Assembly (NCBI RefSeq): GCF_036417845.1
Contig: NC_089981.1
Span: 8,263,501 to 8,327,500 of the forward strand
Length of the DNA: 64,000 nt
Direction of reading: 5' to 3'
Source: Apteryx mantelli
Lineage: Eukaryota; Chordata; Aves; Apterygiformes; Apterygidae
In this document: positions 10,761-22,205 of the stretch, piece after piece
Layout: every line of letters starts with the position of its first letter
How positions within the stretch are numbered: position 1 is the stretch's first letter
Position numbers and translations under genes: made by a program
Notes under the pieces: model-generated
The model's input: only the letters and a program-made list of their open reading frames with translations
Told to the model about the DNA's origin: nothing
Databases searched by the model: none

Positions 10761-12448
10761 CGAAGGAGGACAGCAGAGACGTCTCATGGTTTCTAGTGAA
10801 ATCTCTCTAAAGCAATATTTTAATCAACCATTAAAGGGCTTCTCCAAACCTTGTTAACTGAAATGAAATGGCTTCTGGAATACTGCTACTCCGTAGAATT
10901 AAAACAAACAAAAAAGAAAAGTTTTGACCCCTGTTAGTTCTTTGAATGTTCTGGTGCAGACATTTTCCCTTCTTTCTCTGCCCTCAACTTAATTTCAAAA
11001 AACCAGATTTAGATCCATTCCTTTTAAATCCAGCCCTTCACTTGCTCACAAACTGTTTTAGTGTTAATTAGCTCCACGCACCAGCCAACCCAGAAAGAGA
11101 GTAATGGAGAAACAAAGGAGGGAAGGATTGAGGGCAGGAGCCAAAAAAAAAAAAAAAAGCAAACAGAAAGTCTGGAGAGCTGGATGGAGAGGCAGAGAAA
11201 TGCCCTTTCATCCCTGCAGCAACAGGCAAGTGCCAGTGCCAGGAAGAGAGGTGACCCTCACAGCAGCTACTGGGAAGACAGTGAGATAAGGTGCTGTGAC
11301 TGGGAGCTGAAAGCTTTCTCAGAAGCACTAGGGTGAGAGGCCTTGCATGGCACTGTGTAAGGGGAGCGAGGCATCCGCAGTGTGGGGCGAGACGGTGGTG
11401 GGGAAGAGATTTGGCAGAGGGACAGGAGGGTGGCTGATGGCTCAGCAGGAGCTGTGTGCTGCAGCCACATAGGGAAGGGAAAAGCTCCTTACAAGCACCT
11501 TTCTCTCCACTGCCTGTACAGGCAGCCTAGGGCAACTAACTCATCTGCAGATGGCCATCTTGGGCGAAAGCTGGGAGTGATGAGTTGAGATGTCCTCTGG
11601 GGACAGCGATGGAGAGGCTCAGGGTGTAGGTGAGGAATTGGTGCTCTTTCTACACACACAGAAGCACCACGCATCACTCCAGGACCCCTGTGTGTTGACC
11701 AGAGCAGCCGTGGCACCAGCTGAACGGTCCCCTAGGTGTTCAGGCCTGAAGGATGTTTCTATACAAGCCCAAAATAGCCAGGATGAAACTCATGCCTGCT
11801 GAGAATGGCCTCCCAGGAGCTGCCAGAATGCACTGGAGTCCTGCAGGCTTGGCCTCAAGTCAAAGTGAGGGAAAAGACTCCCTGTAAGGTTCAGGGTCCC
11901 AAAGACACGCCCAGCATCCTGGGTCACTCTTCCTCCCTCCACTCTGCATGCTCTGCATAGCCATGCTCTGTGCACCATGTCCCCTTCCACAAGGGGAACC
12001 ACGTAATGAGAAGAGGCACTGGCATGTTGTGCAGACAAGAATCGCTCTCACCCAGCTCCCTGGTCCCCAGCACAGCCCTGCTCGGAAGGGGCATGTCACC
12101 AGCTGAGCTGCTCCCACCGCAGTAGAGATGCCCTGGCTCTGCTGGGGTCTGAGCACTGCTGCCCACCTCCCCTCAGTCCCCTCTGCAGGCTGCCCCACCC
12201 TCCCACACCTCCTCGCCAGCAGGGATTTATACAGCAGTCTCTGCAGCAGTGTCTCTGGGCACTTGGCTTCCTTCTCCGCACATTGCTTTCTCTGGAAACA
12301 CTTGTCAGAAGGTGACTTTCCCAGAGCCATGGAGCCGGTGGTGACGGTTGCTCCGGACCAGAAAGTAAATGACTGGGTTGGTGCTGCTGTCCCAGAGAGA
12401 TGAGCCAGGGACCACCAAAAAGGGGAATTTACCAATGTTTGGCATGCA
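10761..12448 (-). repeat. Segmental duplication, copy A, right arm (inverted match to 58866-63228)
   Basis: Read in reverse complement, this block matches 58866-60439 and then, across a CR1 insertion, 63046-63228. The match begins exactly where the direct match of the middle arm ends (10760) and stops at 12448, inside the C-terminal part of a Mas-related receptor. Apart from a 16-base A run at 11143-11158 and the receptor fragment, no gene is seen. Confidence 0.9.
12227..12448 (-). pseudogene. Mas-related G-protein coupled receptor, C-terminal fragment (copy A)
   Basis: In reverse complement this encodes the end of TM7 and the tail of a Mas-related receptor: LWDSSTNPVIYFLV, then RSNRHHRLHGSGKVTF, then an in-frame TGA, then a tail that still aligns with the copy at 59000-59087 (EKA..CGEGSQVPRDTAAETAV) and a TAA at 12227-12229. 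The NPVIYFLV block and the tail match the longer receptor relic at 13926-14889. Everything before TM7 is missing because homology ends at 12448. It is a pseudogene fragment on two counts: 5' truncation and the stop within the tail. Confidence 0.8.
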
Positions 12449-13925
12449 ACAGCACAAGGGCTTCATCCACTGATTCTAATCCCATTCCCGGCATGAACAT
12501 GTTGCCTCAGAGATTAAATGTCGTGGAGTACAGAGGGCTGCAAATGAGCTTTTCTCTGCAAGAGATTCTTGTCTCACAGAATCTCATCCATCAGCCTTAT
12601 GGAGACTGCATCTTTACTGCTCACTTGTCTTTCCTTCCTTCCCTTCCTTCCTTTCCTTTACTCCTTCTTTCTGAGGTGTTTCCTGGGGAAAGACGGAGAT
12701 CTCGAGAGGCTGCACACACACTACACGTGCCGCAGGCCCTGCTCACCCCCCAGCACAGCAACGCCATGGGAGAAGTGGGAAAGGCACCAAGACAGGAAAC
12801 AAGGGCAGGCAAAGGAGAGCACCACCTTCCCTGGAAGGGGCTGCTCTGCAGAGCGAGGGGGACATGCCCAGGCTGGGGGAGAGAAGACAAAGACCTCTGA
12901 GTGAGGGCTGCACACTTCTGTGGGAGGGGAAGAGGGAACACTTCTTCACTGCTTCAAATTTGACAAGGACATGCTGTCAGAAAAAGACGTGATCTGGGGG
13001 CAGGTTCAAAACACAGCTCTGGGGACTTTCTCATACAGCCGGTCACTGCCCGTGGAAATCACAGCCGTGGGGTGCTGAGGGTGCCAGATGTGTGCAAGAG
13101 GCCCAGACCCTGCCTGCCGAGCTCAAGGGAGAAAGACCCTGGGACATTTTCTTCACCGGGGTGTGTGCACAGCCAAGGGGGTGCAGAGCCTGGCAGACCA
13201 CAAGAGACAGCCTGCAAACTGACCCCCAGCCGTGCTGCTGCGGCCAGGCCTGCCTGCAGTGAGCCAGCCCAGCCGCTCACCTGCTCTTTACACCAGCAAA
13301 GGGGGGCTGCAGCGGAGAACCCCGTGCCGGGGCAGCAGGGTGGGCACAGGGAGCAGCTCTCACAGCAGACGCTGCTGCCTATTCCCGAGGGAGGTGACCG
13401 CTGACCAAATGCTGACCCAGCTGCATTTCTGCTTCCTGCTGGCAGGGTTCCCCTCCAGTTCTTGCTCAGCCTTTCACTTCAGCACAGGGACAGCAGGAAG
13501 AGGCAATCCCCCTCTGGTGGTCCACCACCACCACGTGTTGGCATTGCCACTTTCACCCTGCCTGAAAACTTGCTTCCCCGAGTTGGCCAAAGCTCCACCA
13601 GAGCCTTCCTGTGAGTGTGGCTCACTTCTCCTGAGCGAGAGAGCCCCAAGAAGACCACAAGGGCTTGTTTGCTGGCAGAAGAAAGCCAAAGTTTATTGGG
13701 CGAGGACCAGGACCGTGGCGGAGGTTGCAAAGGGGAATACAGGCAGTGCTTGGGGACCAAGTCCAGCAGAGCAGCACTATGCCAGGCTTGTGACCCTGTC
13801 CCCACACCCAGCTTTGGTCACCTCCCTGGTGGCAAGAGGGCCACCAGCCATGGCGTGGGGCTCTCCGTCTCCTCCCGGGCTGCCTTGGAGATCAGCATCT
13901 CCACTCCTGCCTTGCCAGCAGGGAT
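12449..13925. other. Unique sequence between receptor relics
   Basis: No gene is supported. A TTCC-rich microsatellite lies at about 12629-12659. Several medium open frames occur on both strands because the stretch is GC-rich, but none shows a domain. Confidence 0.6.
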
Positions 13926-14889
13926 CTACACAGTGGTCTCCACAGCAGTGTCGCCGGGGCCTTGGCTGCCCTCCTCACATGTTGCTTTCTCTGCAAACAC
14001 TCGCCGGAAGGCCACTTTCACAGAGCCCTGCAACCGGCGCTGACGGCAGCTCCTGACAAGGAAGTAAATGACAGGATTGATGCTACTGTTCAGAGACGCC
14101 AGCAAGAAAGACAGATTTTCAGGAAATAATTCTTTTGAATAAGCAACACTGAGTATTATTTCTACACTGTAAGGAAACCCAAAGGCAAAGAAGAAGAGGC
14201 TGTTGAGTAAGATCGCAACAAAAAGTCTCCCAGGGTGACGCCTCTGTGAGCCATATTGAAGTCTGATGAGCAGGATCAGGTTGGAAAGGAACAGGAAGAA
14301 AGAGAAAATGAAGGAATTCACAATGCCTAGTTGTAGAAATATATGTCAACAGTTCATATTAAAGGGGGAATAACAACCCAGAAAAAACAAGCAAACAAAA
14401 AGTCCAGAAAGAAACCAGATTACCCCCCCCACAATTCCGGACAAGCACTTTGGGCGACGGCATCGATGCGAGACTGGGAATAAAACAGACAGACACCTCT
14501 CCATGCTCATTGCTGCCAGGAGATACATGCTGGTAAAGTACCACAAGAGAAACAGATCCATCAGGAGATATTTGGAAAAGATATAGTTATATAATGGAGA
14601 ACAAGAGATTTCTATAACCATGTCTAGCGGTAATATAACAAGAAGAAAGAGGAGCAAAGAGAAGTCGGTGATGGCCAGGTTCAGAATGTAGATGGTGAAG
14701 GGGCTCTTCTTCATGTGAAAGCCCAGGAACCACACAACCATCCCGTTCCCCACTAGCCCACACAGAGACACTCGAAATTATCACCGCTCTGTAATCTCTT
14801 ATGCACTGAGATTCTGCAGTCCTCTGAGAGTTTGTGTATCCTGTGGCCGTGTAGCTCAGAGAAAGGGCTGTTGTGTTGGTGTCCACCAT
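13926..14889 (-). pseudogene. Mas-related G-protein coupled receptor (MRGPR-like), frameshifted and with an internal stop
   Basis: Nearly a full single-exon rhodopsin-type receptor of the Mas-related family is present. The N-terminus starts at an ATG at 14889 (MVDTNTTALSLSY, with glycosylation sites) and runs to IISS near 14775. A one-base frameshift at about 14772 then moves into the frame encoding VSLCGLVGNGMVVW (TM1), FTIYILNLAITD (TM2), a TM3 block with AAMSMERCLSVLFP, and TM4. An in-frame TGA at 14346-14348 follows CYSPFNMNC. The same frame then continues through TM5, TM6 (FFAFGFPYSVEIIL), TM7 with SINPVIYFLV, and a tail ending at 13926. The ERCLSVL motif in place of DRY and the lack of an ECL2 cysteine disulphide pattern are typical of the Mas-related group. 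Two independent lesions make a functional product unlikely. Confidence 0.85.
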
Positions 14890-17800
14890 GGTGAAGCCCC
14901 TGCTGTCAGTGTCGTCTTGTCCCTCTCCCCTCTCCCGCCACCTCCTAGGAGAGACAAGGAAGGAGAGAGGAGATCAGGGGCATCAGCACTCCCAGCACTC
15001 GCCTTCCCTCCCCACTCCCCCACACCAAGCCCCGGCCTGGGGCAGGAAGGACCACCTCAATGAGTGATTGGGAAAGGCCTGGAGAGAGACTGTCCTGGGG
15101 CAGCAGGGAGAGGTGGAGACAGGCTGGAGGTTCGGGGCAAGAGACATCTGGGAGAAAAAGAGAGACAGAGAGCGGTGGGGATGGGGTGGAATTGCTGCAA
15201 ACAGGGGATGTCAAAAAGGAGGGGTCCTGGAGAGTCCCAAGAGCAATGGAGAGCTGCTCCCACAAGATCCGCCTAAGTCCACAGCCTCCTCCGGGCGCAG
15301 AGAGCCCATGTGTAAACATGCAGAGCTCCCTGAGCTGCTTAGCCATGAGCTTGCAAATTGACACCAGCCTCATCTAGCTGTCACCACAGCTCACTTTGGC
15401 CTCCATTGAAAAGGGAAAGCTGCTTTTTCCTCTGCTGGAAGCAGGTAGAGCAGCAGGACTGAGTACATGGCAGAGAGGGGCTTGCCATGAGCACAGCTGG
15501 ATTCCTGCCTGCTGCAGGATGTCTTGCAGTGTGGGACAGCACTTTTAAACCTTCTGCTGCCTTGCAGGAGAGAGGGAAAAGAAGAGCTTGGTATTACAGA
15601 GCTCCGCCTTTGTCCATTGCCTGTGCTACATGGAAACATCACCTGGTAGATGCCTTGTGTTGTCTGCACATCACTGCTCCAGGGGCAAGCAGAGTGACCA
15701 GACTTCCCTCAGTTAAGCTCCTTGGCTTGGAGGTAAGCCACTAGAATGGTGTGCCTTTACAGTTCCCTCCGCACCAGCAGAGTGACTTTGGAAAGCAGTG
15801 ATTTCTAAAATGAAGCACCACATGCATTTCCCACGCGCAGTCTTTGTTCTCTTGCCTAGTCAACGATAGGAAGTGCCAGGACCATGCAGACTTTGCCTGA
15901 GTGCCAGGCAAAGGTCAGCAGTCCATCTGCTCCAGCAGATTCCTGCAGTGCACTGGTATGCGGGATCTTAGCAAATTGCAGTCAGCTCCTGCAGGAGAGT
16001 AACTTGGCCCTGCCTGGGGGGAACTCAGGGGAGCCAGCTGGCAGGCAGCAGCGCAGGAACCCCATGGCGCTGCCTGCTGCCTGCAGGGACACCGCGATGG
16101 ATAGCACCAATCAAAGGGGAATCTGGACAGCCAAGGGAAAAATGTGTTGGACTTTGTGTGAGTAGCAAACATGTACCGAGGCTGCAGGGGAGTTTTGCTA
16201 GGGAAGATGGAAGAAGGGATGTGAATGCATGGAGACAGATGCCACTTGCTCCCTGGAGGAGCCTGGGAGGAAGTCTCATGTGCAGAGGCAGAGAGGCCAG
16301 GCGGGCAGCGTGCCCCACCTCTTCCTCGGTCAGATTGCTTGTGCCTGGCTGTGGCTTCACTGGATCAGAGCAGCAGCCTAAGAGAGCCCTGGAGTGATGG
16401 CCCACTGGGCAGGTGCCGGGTCACTGGATGCAGCACAACCCGTTGCAACAAACCTCCCTGCGGCATATAGAGCCACAACTTCCTTCCTGGGCCCAGGAGT
16501 CTCTCCAGCACATGCTTGGCTCTCTCCGCTTTTTCCCTGGAGCCTCTCCCAGATTTCTGAGTGGCTGATGCTGCTCACTGGTGGCCCTTACTGCTGAGAG
16601 GCTGCACTGTAAGCATGACAGGTTTCTTGCAGGCCAGCAGGTGGAAATGCCCTCCCTTGCTCCCACCGGGCAGTGAAGATGGACTCCAGAGCAAGGAAAC
16701 CCTCTTGGCAGCAGCGGCAGCAGCAGCAGCAGCAGGGCTTGTTTTCTCTGGCCGTGCCAAGTCTCTGCTACAGCCAGCAACTTGGAAGAGACGGTCAGCA
16801 AGGCAGGGCCAGATGTGGAGGAAGCTGTCATGGCATACTCACTTCCAGAGCATCAGAAGCAGGAAAAGAGAAATTATTTTGCAGAGACATGGCTTGGAAC
16901 CCTTCTCTCTGCAGGACCTGTGCTGAGCCACAACTAGAGGTGCTGAGAACTTCCTCTTGGTGTGGGACAATTTCATTCTGGGGCAGTGGTGGATGCCTTC
17001 TGCGGAGGAGGCAAGTGCTTTTGAAGGCCCTCCAGCAAGAGGATTCATCTGTTGCTCGTTCCGAAGGGGAAGGAAACACACAGCCACACCAGAGAGTCCA
17101 TACTTGTCAGTTCCCAGCACACTCTCCTCCCTAAGATGCAGGTGCAAATCCCAGGCTAAGAGGTTTCTGAACCTCTTGAAGCCACAGAGGGCTGCACTGA
17201 TGCTCCCGTTGTCCGGGGCAAGTGCACTGCACTGGGTAGCGCTGCCCTGCCAGGGAGTGCTGGGCAAGCACCTAGGCAAGCAGCAGCCCCACTCGGAGCA
17301 CTACCATTCGACACCAGTGCTAGCAGCAAGGAGAGAGAGCAGGAGGGAGGGCTTTTCAAGTGAAAGGGTAGAAGAGGTGGAGGAGCAGGAGCACCTGGGC
17401 AGCAGCCCTCTCTGAGGGGACAGAGAGAGTCAAATGTAAAACCAGATAAGCAAAGGTTGTGTCCCTTCAGGGATGCTCACAGTTTTACAGCTCGGGTGGT
17501 TGTTTCCTTCGTAAGCGCTTAGCTGCCTTGGAGTTTCTCCAAAGTCTGGGGTAAAGTGTGTGTGGCGCCTTCAGCTGTTCGCTCTCGGCTCTTCCTGCTG
17601 CATCGCACAGCACTGCACTGCACAAAGGGGAAGGGCAGGAGCGCTCTCTCCTCCTGATTTTCTTGCCTGCTCTTTGCTTGATTTCTGTTTGCAGCGGGCA
17701 GAAGCAGGAAAAGAAAAACGATGCTCCCATGGCCGCTTGCTCTGCAATGGACGTCTGCCAACGGCCATCTGCCAGGGCAGCTTTTGGATCTGCGCTCAGA

Positions 17801-17939
17801 AGGGCAGGCTGTGACCAGCCTCCGGCAGCTCTCCGTTGGGAAGAAGGCCCATTACCGCTGCCGATCCAAGCAAGCCTGGCAAGGGAGTTTCCATTGCCCC
17901 AAGCCGATTTCTTGTGTTACAATGCCAGACGCGAGCCTT
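14890..17939. other. GC-rich stretch without a supported gene
   Basis: Many overlapping open frames occur on both strands, none with a recognisable domain or a coherent exon structure. A CAG/CGG triplet run lies at about 16709-16736. This region sits on the minus-strand downstream side of the CpG island and could be transcribed, but nothing in the bases shows it. Confidence 0.5.
16709..16736. repeat. CAG-type trinucleotide run
   Basis: Eight to nine CAG-like triplets with one CGG interruption. The run is not inside any supported coding exon. Confidence 0.75.
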
Positions 17940-18720
17940 TAAAGCAGTGCAATGAACACGCTGCTCGCATCTGTGGCGAAGGCGCTGAGCCTCGGCGGGG
18001 CGAGCAGGAGAGCGCTGGGGAAGAGCAGCGCCCTGGGCTGGAGCGCCGCGGCTGCGGGGCATGCTAGCACAGGCTGCGGCCGGGCGAGGCGGGCCGGGGC
18101 AGCGGCGGGGCAGAGCGCGGGCGCCGGGCGGCGAGGTGTCGGGGCGCGGGGCCGCTGCGCGGAGCCGAGAGCGCGACAGGCGCGGCGGGGGCGAGGGTGC
18201 GGGGGCAGCCGGCGCCGTGGGCGCTGCAGCCCCGGGCAGGCTCGCAGCCTCGGCGGGGCTCGGGGGCGCTTCCCGCCGCGAGGGCGGCTCCCGGCGCGGA
18301 GCGCGGCTGCCGGCGGCGCTGGGGGTCGCGGCGGGTGGCGGCGGGTGGGGGCCGGGCGGGCGCTGCGGGCGGGGGTGGGCGCCGGGGGAGCTGGGGGCTG
18401 GCGCGGCTCGGCGCGGCTCGACTCGGCTTGGCTCGGCTGAGCTCGGCGCGGTTCGGCTTGGCCGCCCGGGCGGAGAGCTGTGCCGGGAGAGCCGTGCCCG
18501 GCGGCAGAGCGGCTGCCGGGGGCGCTGGCGGGCCGAGAAGGGGGCCGGGGCCGAGGCGAGGGGCCGAGAGAGCGCGAGCGCCGCTTGCCGCCGAGCGGGC
18601 GGAGGAGAGCTGCTGGGGGGGGGGGCGGCGGGCAGCAGGCAGCGCTGCGGGCTGAGACGTGCCCGGGCGCAGGGCGCCCCGAGCACAGCAAAGTGCCGCT
18701 GCCTGGGGAAGAGTTTTCCT
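17940..18720. promoter_or_regulatory. CpG island
   Basis: Base composition changes abruptly here: very high G+C, CpG at close to the frequency of GpC, and several GC-box-like GGGCGG/GGGGCGG elements. This is the signature of an unmethylated vertebrate promoter. Both strands are open for long stretches simply because stop codons are rare in such DNA. On the plus strand an ATG at 17952 begins an Arg/Ala/Ser-rich N-terminus (MNTLLASVAKALSLGGASRR) that resembles a mitochondrial presequence, followed by possible donors. No downstream exon could be tied to it. The direction of transcription is undecided. Confidence 0.75.
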
Positions 18721-20600
18721 CCCCGACGCTTGCTGCAGGTTTGTTTTCCTTCTCTGAGAACCCCTGGGGGCGCGAGCAGGTCCGAAGAAGAATGACCTCT
18801 GCACTGCCTTGCAACGTTGCCTAAATGACAACGGCATAGGCAGTAGCCCAGGCGACGCCAGAAAAACCGCCTGTCACCATTTGGGCAAAGATGGTCGAGT
18901 TTTCCGTTGCTTTCTTTTGAGAGAGGCACTGAGATTACTTGGAAGACGTCCAGATGTGTGTAGGTCAAAGGCACTGACGACCATTGGTCTCCTAAAAATG
19001 CCAGGCATGAGACTTTCAGGCAATGCACATGCGAAAGGAAGGCCAAACACCTCGATCTCAACAGATCATGTATGTATACGCAATAGGTTTGGAACACCAA
19101 CAGCAACAAACAGCCAGTAAGAAAGCTTAAAAGGATTTATATGAGCTTTATTGGTATAGCCTCGCTATATTTGGATATATATACAAACAGATGTCTTTAT
19201 ATGATAACTACAGGCTCTCTTCACTGAATTGTGCACTGAGGACTAAACAGCAAATAATGAAAAAGAATGGCAGAGTAGTAACATTGTGTTGCTCCTCAGG
19301 CTATCAATCACCTCCACGATCCTAACTGCAAGTGAACTTCTCTGAGAACAGCGGGAACTGCCATGGCCCGTTTTGTAGTAAAGGAGAGTGGCTGCCACAG
19401 CAAAGGCCCTCTTGCCTTGGATGAGCTTCTGTGGCTGCAATGCAGGGCCCTGCGAAATGCATCTTTTGAAGAGAGGCCACAGAGCCTCTAGAAAGAGGGC
19501 TGCCAGCTGGCAGTGGGAGCCTCCTCAGGTGCTTCTGTCTCCCCGTTAGCTGAATGTTGCCCATGCCTGCAGCTCTGCTGGCAGAACGGAGAGCTCAAGG
19601 GTTGTCAGCAGAGCGGGAAGCAAAGGTGGATCAGTGAGCTCCAACCTACCCTGAGAGAGATGCTGGTTTCCTTCTCAGCAGGGGGTGAGCATTTCCTCCT
19701 CTTCTCTGCTAGGCTCTCTGAGGGCGATGCGTTCCTCCTTCGCTTTTGTCTGCAGGCAGCTGCACAGAGATAGGAGAAAAAGCAAGCCAAAGCATTAGCT
19801 AAGCAGTTCTGTCTGCAAAATCTAGCACCGTCGTCTTACTTGGTGCACAAGGGGAATGGTGAGAGGGACTGAAGTACCATTCTGCTGGCTCACTACATGC
19901 ATGTGTTGAGGGAGAGAGGGCAGCAAGCGAAGGGGGTCCAATTGTTATTAGAATTAAAAAGCGCAAGAACTAATAGACTATATCATGCATAAAAGAACGC
20001 CCTTGAAGATTTTGTGCACAGAGCAGACTGTAGACCGAAGGCATGAGCACAAAGCAAGGTCATAAGCTCAGGTGGCTTCGCCTCTCATCACAGGAAGTAA
20101 AAGAGGTGAGAAGCAGAAAAGTCTTTGGAGACAAGCTCTCCTTCCCCTGTGTTCCAAAAGCAGAGGTTGCCTAAGCCTCACAGACAGATGGCAATGACTT
20201 GGTATGGGGCTGGTGGCCAGGAAGGCAAGAGGGAGAGGAAGAGGAAAAGGAAACAAAAGCAAAGGAAAAATCCTGACTGTTTCCTATTACCATAAGAACT
20301 TGTGCAGTGTTCAGCAACTGCTCTAAACAACATGTTACATTTGAGGAGTTAGCCGTTGCGGGGCCATCGAGGCCAGTGTTTTACAGTGTGAGCCAAGCTC
20401 TGTGGCTGGGCTTTATTTCATAAGCACGTTGAGTGACTGTCCTGGGGACTGACCTCACATGCTGCACCTAATTTGGAAATGGAATGCCTTTGGCATAAAG
20501 CCACCGGCATCACCAAAAGCAGGTATGCCATGACAAGAGGGAAGATATCAATGTCATTGGCACCTTCTCCAAAAAAGAAAAAAAGAAAAAAGGAAGAAAG
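18721..20600. other. Stretch beyond the CpG island, possible 3' end of the ATAD2-like gene
   Basis: No coding exon is confidently recognised. On the minus strand an AATAAA signal lies at about 19146-19151, and one weak exon candidate (acceptor at 19761-19760, Lys/Arg/Glu-rich reading) lies upstream of it. If the ATAD2-like gene is still transcribed its 3' end may be here. No bromodomain-encoding sequence was found by reading the minus strand. Confidence 0.35.
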
Positions 20601-20607
20601 GACTTGC

Positions 20608-20754
20608 CAGTAGAGAGGGGTGTACTGGACTCTGCAGGCACCGCTGGCCATGTCTCGTCCCCTTGCTCCTCGAGCTGCCTCTCCTCCTCCTCTCTCAGCA
20701 GTCGAGGCTCAGTTGGTGATGCCACAGGCAGGAGGACTTCCCGTGCCTGGCAAG
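20608..20754 (-). pseudogene. ATAD2-like exon: linker before the bromodomain
   Basis: After an acceptor AG at 20756-20755 the reading gives ACQAREVLLPVASPTEPRLL and then an acidic run ending in EEQGDET. This aligns with the family's linker between the second AAA module and the bromodomain. Similarity stops after that point, where ATAD2 would continue into the helix before the bromodomain. The 3' edge is a guess: a GC-type donor (GCAAGT) at 20607-20602 fits better than any GT. Confidence 0.6.
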
Positions 20755-20901
20755 CTTCAGTCAACCAGAAAAGGTTAGCCAAGTGATGATACTCGGACAC
20801 AAGCAGAGTAAACCTTCGTGCCAGGAAATCTATTACCAAAGCAAATGCCGAATGGCTGCTAAGCTAGAGATAGCAACGCTGTGTTTGTAGAATAGGCTCA
20901 C

Positions 20902-21037
20902 CTGCTTTCTTTTGTGGTGCAGCAGGCTTAGCAGCTTGCTGGACAAGCAAGTCCTCGAAAAACTTTCTCCCTTCCTCCTCGCTAGGTGACTGGACATTGA
21001 AAACTTCTCCATAAAGCTCAGAAAATAAAGCTTGTAC
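20902..21037 (-). pseudogene. ATAD2-like exon: end of second AAA module
   Basis: 136 bases between an acceptor (CCTCAG) and a donor (GTGAGC). It encodes VQALFSELYGEVFNVQSPSE followed by EEGRKFFEDLLVQQAAKP and a Lys-rich end. It matches the family segment LF..YGE.FNVQ..EEE..KFFEDL. No stop is present. The phase joins the next exon at 20754. Confidence 0.8.
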
Positions 21038-21508
21038 CTGAGGTGGGAGGAGAAAAGACAGCGCAGCCGTAAGCCCCCCAAAATGTGTGTTCTGCTCCAT
21101 AAAGATGAATTTCTTTTCCAGTGAAGCTGAGGAATGCTTTGAATAAGGGAGAGACTAGAACAAATTTGCCTCTTGGCCTTAAAGGCGAGATTGTAGTGGG
21201 TCGGCAGGGCAATTTAGGGCATCTTCTTTAAGGAACACCTCTAGGATTAAAGCTCTGTGAAGCAACCCGAGGTTCCAGTGCTCCAAGGGAGGACACTGAG
21301 CATCTCCTAGGTTGCCTGTTTTGGATTTACTTGCCTTGCTGCCCTTCAGGTTGAAGCCTTGTGGCAACTGCAGAGGGAAGAGATGCCAGCAGGGTGCCCT
21401 AGTAATGCCGGTGTTGAATGGCTTAGGAGAGCACAGTATTTGGGTGCTTAATGGAGTGATAAATTAACATGAGACTGAAAGAAGCCGGGAAGGCAGTGAG
21501 AGAAACAC

Positions 21509-21694
21509 CTCTGGCAGGAGATCTGCATGGCAAACATCCGACGTAGCGAGCAACAGCACTGGAGCATATGCTGGAATGCCCTCTAGTAACGTTGTGAGCG
21601 TAGCTCTCAAGGTGAGTCTGGCAGCCTCCCACCAGGCATGGATATGTGGAATAGAAAGGATGCTCGGTGCTGTCCTCTGGGCTTCTCGGATCAA
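21509..21694 (-). pseudogene. ATAD2-like exon: second AAA module core
   Basis: 186 bases, 62 codons, from an acceptor at 21696-21695 to a donor GTGTTT. Encodes IREAQRTAPSILSIPHIHAW, then WEAARLTLRATLTTLLEGIP and APVLLLATSD. In ATAD2 this is the degenerate Walker B/sensor 1 part of the second module, where the acidic Walker B residues are replaced by PHIH.WW. The frame is open throughout. Confidence 0.85.
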
Positions 21695-22104
21695 CTAGTC
21701 AAAAGGAAGTTTGGAGAAGACTGTTGAAGCGGGTAGCAGAGGCTGCTGCTGAACAACAATGGATCGATCAAAATTGCCTGCAAAACGGGAGTGCACCAAG
21801 ACAAAGCGTCCAAACAAGCCACCAAGAATAAGGTAACATTGCTGCTTGGAGCCAGTTCCTTCAGCCTCTCCACAGCGAGAGGCAGGCCTGAATCTCTGCC
21901 TGATTTCCAAACTGCTTAGATGTCAGGTAACTCGCCCAGAGCCTCACGCCCGGTGCGAGTGGTAGTGTGCTTGAAAAAACAGGCCCAGCCCTTCAGCAGG
22001 GTCCACATCAGCGTGGGGCCACTGCTACACCGCTCGAATCCAGCAAGTGTGTTCTTGCCTCTTCCCTGCGGTATGATGAGAGAAGAGAAACCCTTTTCTT
22101 CCCC

Positions 22105-22205
22105 CCTCCGCCAAGTGGGAACTTTGCCCGTACCCGGGCTCTCCAGCGATTAAGAACCTGGGCCTGTGACATGCTGGCTAGCAACAAGCATTGCTAGGAG
22201 CGTAA
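22105..22205 (-). pseudogene. ATAD2-like exon with nonsense codon: start of second AAA module
   Basis: The reading after the acceptor at 22207-22206 is SYAPSNACC, then TAG (22180-22178), then PACHRPRFLIAGEPGYGQ and SSHLA. ATAD2 has a Gln codon where the TAG stands (NACYQP), so a C-to-T change explains it. The degenerate P-loop GEPGYGQ is clear. A second in-frame acceptor CTAG at 22195-22194 gives the same frame, so the stop is not avoided. The 3' edge is uncertain, and the rest of this part of the module was not found. Confidence 0.75.

Noticed and set aside
17796-19109. Long minus-strand open frame (437 codons) across the CpG island, with further long frames on both strands
   Set aside because: Low-complexity Pro/Ala/Arg/Ser composition on every frame; open only because stop codons are rare in GC-rich DNA. 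No domain.
19605-19790. Lys/Arg-rich minus-strand exon candidate after a good acceptor
   Set aside because: Could be a late ATAD2-like exon but no residue pattern can be matched to the family; kept only as a remark.
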